Assembly: GCF_003254585.1 (NCBI RefSeq)
Contig: NZ_QJGZ01000030.1
Location: forward strand, 55,373-119,372
Length of the DNA stretch: 64,000 nt
Direction of reading: 5' to 3'
Origin: Flavobacterium sharifuzzamanii
GTDB lineage: Bacteria; Bacteroidota; Bacteroidia; Flavobacteriales; Flavobacteriaceae
The position numbers were made by a program, and so were the translations under genes. The notes under the pieces were generated by a model that had not been told where the DNA came from, did not search any database, and was given only the letters and a program-made list of their open reading frames with translations. This document shows, in pieces, positions 62,430-64,000 of this stretch; position 1 is the stretch's first letter; the number at the start of each line of letters is the position of its first letter.

Positions 62430-62477
62430 CCGTTAGTGGTCAAAATGTTTTAATTTTGATGCTAACGGTTTTTTTTT
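62430..62477 (+). terminator. Intrinsic terminator of rpsU
   Basis: CCGTTAG and GGTCAAAAT pair with ATTTTGAT and CTAACGG across a short loop, followed by nine T residues. xerC starts 20 bp later. Confidence 0.88.
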
Positions 62478-62497
62478 ATGCCTAATTTTTAGATTTT

Positions 62498-63391
62498 ATG
62501 AAAACGAATAAAGAAGCTTTTTCGGATTATCTTTTGTTGGAAAAAAAATATTCTTCGCATACTGTTGGTGCTTACTTGAATGATATAATGGCTTTTGAGT
62601 CTTTTGTGAAGGAGTCTTTTGAGCAAGAAAGTATTGATTTGGTGAATTATAGTCAAGTAAGAAGTTGGATTGTTTTTTTGGTGGATCGGGATATTTCAAA
62701 TGTTTCGATTAATAGAAAGATGGCTTCTTTGAAAGCTTTTTATAAGTTTCTTTTAAAGGCAAAGCAGATTGAAGTTAGTCCGATGTTGAAGCATAAGTCT
62801 TTGAAGACTCCGAAAGTAGTTCAGGTTCCTTTTTCGGAAAAAGAATTAAAAGATTTGCTGGATGTGATGGAGGCTCCTGTTGGTTTTGAAGAAATCCGGG
62901 ACAAGCTTATTGTGGAGATGTTTTATGTTACAGGAATGCGTCGCGCTGAATTGATTCATTTAATGATTAGAAATGTTGATCGTTCAAGTAATATGATTAA
63001 AGTTTTGGGAAAAAGAAACAAGGAGCGAATTATTCCGATTTTGCCAATTATTGCAGATCAAATTGATTTGTATGTAAAGGAAAGGGGTGTTTTGGAAAGT
63101 TTGGTTGATTCGGACTATTTTTTTGTTTCGAAAAAAGGGTTAAAATTGAGCGAATCTTTTGTTTATCGTTTAATAAATTCATACTTTAGTAGGGTCTCAG
63201 AAAAGGTAAAAAAAAGTCCGCATGTGCTTCGTCATACTTTTGCAACACATCTTTTAAATAATGGGGCAGATTTGAATTCAGTTAAAGAATTGCTGGGGCA
63301 TTCTAGTTTGGCATCTACACAAGTTTATACTCATAATAGTCTTGCGGAACTTAAAAAAGTATATAAGGGTGCGCATCCGAGAAGTAAATAG
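62498..63391 (+). CDS. xerC: Tyrosine recombinase XerC
   Basis: A 297-residue tyrosine recombinase that resolves chromosome dimers at dif. The N-terminal SAM-like core-binding domain (about 1-95) precedes the catalytic domain with R148 (TGMRRAEL), K172 (GKRNKER), H242 and R245 (HVLRHTFATH), H268 (LGHSS) and Y277 (STQVYTH). Length and motifs are those of XerC/D rather than of integrative elements, and no att site or cargo is nearby. Confidence 0.93.
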   Translation: MKTNKEAFSDYLLLEKKYSSHTVGAYLNDIMAFESFVKESFEQESIDLVNYSQVRSWIVFLVDRDISNVSINRKMASLKAFYKFLLKAKQIEVSPMLKHKSLKTPKVVQVPFSEKELKDLLDVMEAPVGFEEIRDKLIVEMFYVTGMRRAELIHLMIRNVDRSSNMIKVLGKRNKERIIPILPIIADQIDLYVKERGVLESLVDSDYFFVSKKGLKLSESFVYRLINSYFSRVSEKVKKSPHVLRHTFATHLLNNGADLNSVKELLGHSSLASTQVYTHNSLAELKKVYKGAHPRSK

Positions 63392-63423
63392 CGGTTCTAA
63401 ATGTTAATCCTAAAATTTTTATT

Positions 63424-63726
63424 ATGAAGGTAGATGTTCATGCAGTTAATTTTACTGTCGACAGAAAATTGGTCGATTTTATCCAAGAAAGAATGGGTAA
63501 GCTAGAGAAATACTACGATCGTGTGGTTTCATCAGATGTTTTTTTAAAAGTGGAAAGAACAAGTGATAAAGAAAATAAGGTGGTGGAGATAAAGATTAAT
63601 GTTCCTGGTGATGATTTTTTGGTAAAAAAACAATGTAAAACATTTGAAGAAGCGGTTGAGCTTTCTGCAGAGTCGTTAGAACGTTTGCTTGTAAAAAGGA
63701 AGGAAAAAATTAGAGCGCACATTTAA
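63424..63726 (+). CDS. hpf: Ribosome hibernation-promoting factor, short form
   Basis: A 100-residue HPF/RaiA-type protein: MKVDVHAVNFTVDRKLVDFI, then GKLEKYYDRVVSSDVFLKVE and a basic C-terminus KRKEKIRAHI. It binds the small subunit in the mRNA channel when growth stops. The absence of the long C-terminal dimerisation domain marks the short form. It lies between xerC and the tRNA cluster, a conserved order in Flavobacteriia. The hairpin at 63782 may terminate it. Confidence 0.93.
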   Translation: MKVDVHAVNFTVDRKLVDFIQERMGKLEKYYDRVVSSDVFLKVERTSDKENKVVEIKINVPGDDFLVKKQCKTFEEAVELSAESLERLLVKRKEKIRAHI

Positions 63727-63750
63727 TTGAAATTTTTTTCAAAAAATGTT

Positions 63751-63779
63751 TTGATTAAAAGATAAAATAGCTACATTTG
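63751..63779 (+). promoter_or_regulatory. Promoter of the tRNA cluster
   Basis: TTG (63751-63753) and TACATTTG (63772-63779) with 18 bp between match the Bacteroidota -33/-7 pattern well. It directs the tRNA-Thr, tRNA-Tyr and following tRNAs. Confidence 0.8.
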
Positions 63780-63781
63780 CA

Positions 63782-63807
63782 GTCCGTTAGAAATAGCGGA
63801 CTTTTTT
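63782..63807 (+). terminator. Terminator hairpin touching the tRNA promoter
   Basis: GTCCGTTA pairs with TAGCGGAC (one G-U pair) around a GAAA loop, followed by TTTTTT. It starts three bases after the -7 box, so it can stop transcripts from hpf. Transcripts from the tRNA promoter would begin within its first arm. Confidence 0.65.
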
Positions 63808-63816
63808 AATGTATTC

Positions 63817-63890
63817 GCCGATGTAGCTCAGCTGGCTAGAGCAGCTGATTTGTAATCAGCAGGTCGTGGGTTCGAGTCCCTCTATCGGCT
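63817..63890 (+). tRNA. tRNA-Thr (anticodon TGT)
   Basis: A 74-base cloverleaf: acceptor GCCGATG with TATCGGC (one G-U), D arm GCTC-AGCTGGCTAGA-GAGC-type, anticodon stem GCTGA/TCAGC with loop TTTGTAA, hence anticodon TGT, and T arm GTGGG-TTCGAGT-CCCTC. CCA is not encoded. Confidence 0.95.
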
Positions 63891-63934
63891 CAGAAAATTT
63901 CAAATGCGATTTGGAATAAGTTCTTTAAAATTAA

Positions 63935-64000
63935 GGGGAGATACTCAAGCGGCCAACGAGGGCAGACTGTAAATCTGCTGTGTGAACTTCGCAGGTTCGA
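63935..64000 (+). tRNA. tRNA-Tyr (anticodon GTA), cut by the window edge
   Basis: Begins GGGGAGATACTCAAGCGGCC; the anticodon stem GCAGA/TCTGC encloses CTGTAAA, so the anticodon is GTA. A long variable arm (TGTGTGAACTTCGCA) is present as expected for Tyr. The T arm starts at the window edge and the 3' end is missing. It follows tRNA-Thr by 44 bases, as in the Thr-Tyr-Gly-Thr cluster that precedes tuf in related genomes. Confidence 0.93.

Noticed and set aside
62498..63391. Tyrosine recombinase as sign of an integrated element
   Set aside because: Length, catalytic spacing and the conserved rpsU-xerC-hpf-tRNA order fit housekeeping XerC; there is no att repeat or cargo at the tRNA genes in view.

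Overview
The window is chromosomal DNA from a Bacteroidota bacterium, most likely a Flavobacterium of the F. johnsoniae type. The support is the low GC content, promoters of the TAnnTTTG form, almost no Shine-Dalgarno sequences except a strong one at rpsU, a SusC/SusD pair, a T9SS type A sorting domain, an Omp85 lipoprotein of the TamL type next to tamB, and the order rpsU-xerC-hpf-tRNA-Thr-tRNA-Tyr. Most of the content is core or accessory-metabolic. I see no prophage, insertion sequence, CRISPR array or complete toxin-antitoxin pair.

Layout: 1-6.1 kb holds a partial MerR-type regulator, an M23 peptidase, alaS and an ABC exporter; alaS and the exporter converge on a set of nested inverted repeats. 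6.3-12.6 kb is a lineage-specific array of four paralogous surface-lipoprotein genes plus one decayed fragment, interrupted by an astacin-lectin lipoprotein on the other strand and a GSCFA gene. 12.8-20.2 kb is tamB-tamL. 20.2-24.2 kb has a DUF4230 protein between repeat copies, an aromatic amino acid hydroxylase and a truncated haemoglobin. 24.5-27 kb is a secreted GH30 glycosidase. 27-31.3 kb (minus strand) is hutU, a DUF4136 lipoprotein and ilvA. 31.7-40.7 kb mixes small proteins with a PLP deaminase, a glucosaminidase, hemL, two related secreted proteins, a 2-hydroxyacid dehydrogenase and an orphan antitoxin-like gene. 40.7-46.9 kb carries lysS, two paralogous lipoproteins, lipB, an NTF2-like protein and rnhB. 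47.5-56 kb has susC-susD, a putative porin and a PLP/CBS-domain enzyme. 56-64 kb holds an exonuclease, DUF2851, a PspC-type protein, an amino acid permease, a helix-hairpin-helix protein, acyl-CoA dehydrogenase, rpsU, xerC, hpf and the start of a tRNA cluster.

The most notable find is upstream of ilvA on the minus strand. A 19-codon reading frame with eight isoleucine codons (MTNFNNIIIAIISIIAIQQ) is followed at once by a segment that copies the 3' arm of the next hairpin apart from one extra C, and then by a perfect terminator hairpin with a U-tract. This is the full geometry of a ribosome-mediated isoleucine attenuator. Other points of interest are the strong Shine-Dalgarno of rpsU, a tRNA promoter placed directly against a terminator hairpin, the lipoprotein array in which terminators appear to have been duplicated with the genes, an orphan 44-residue antitoxin-like gene, and several families of dispersed palindromic repeats.
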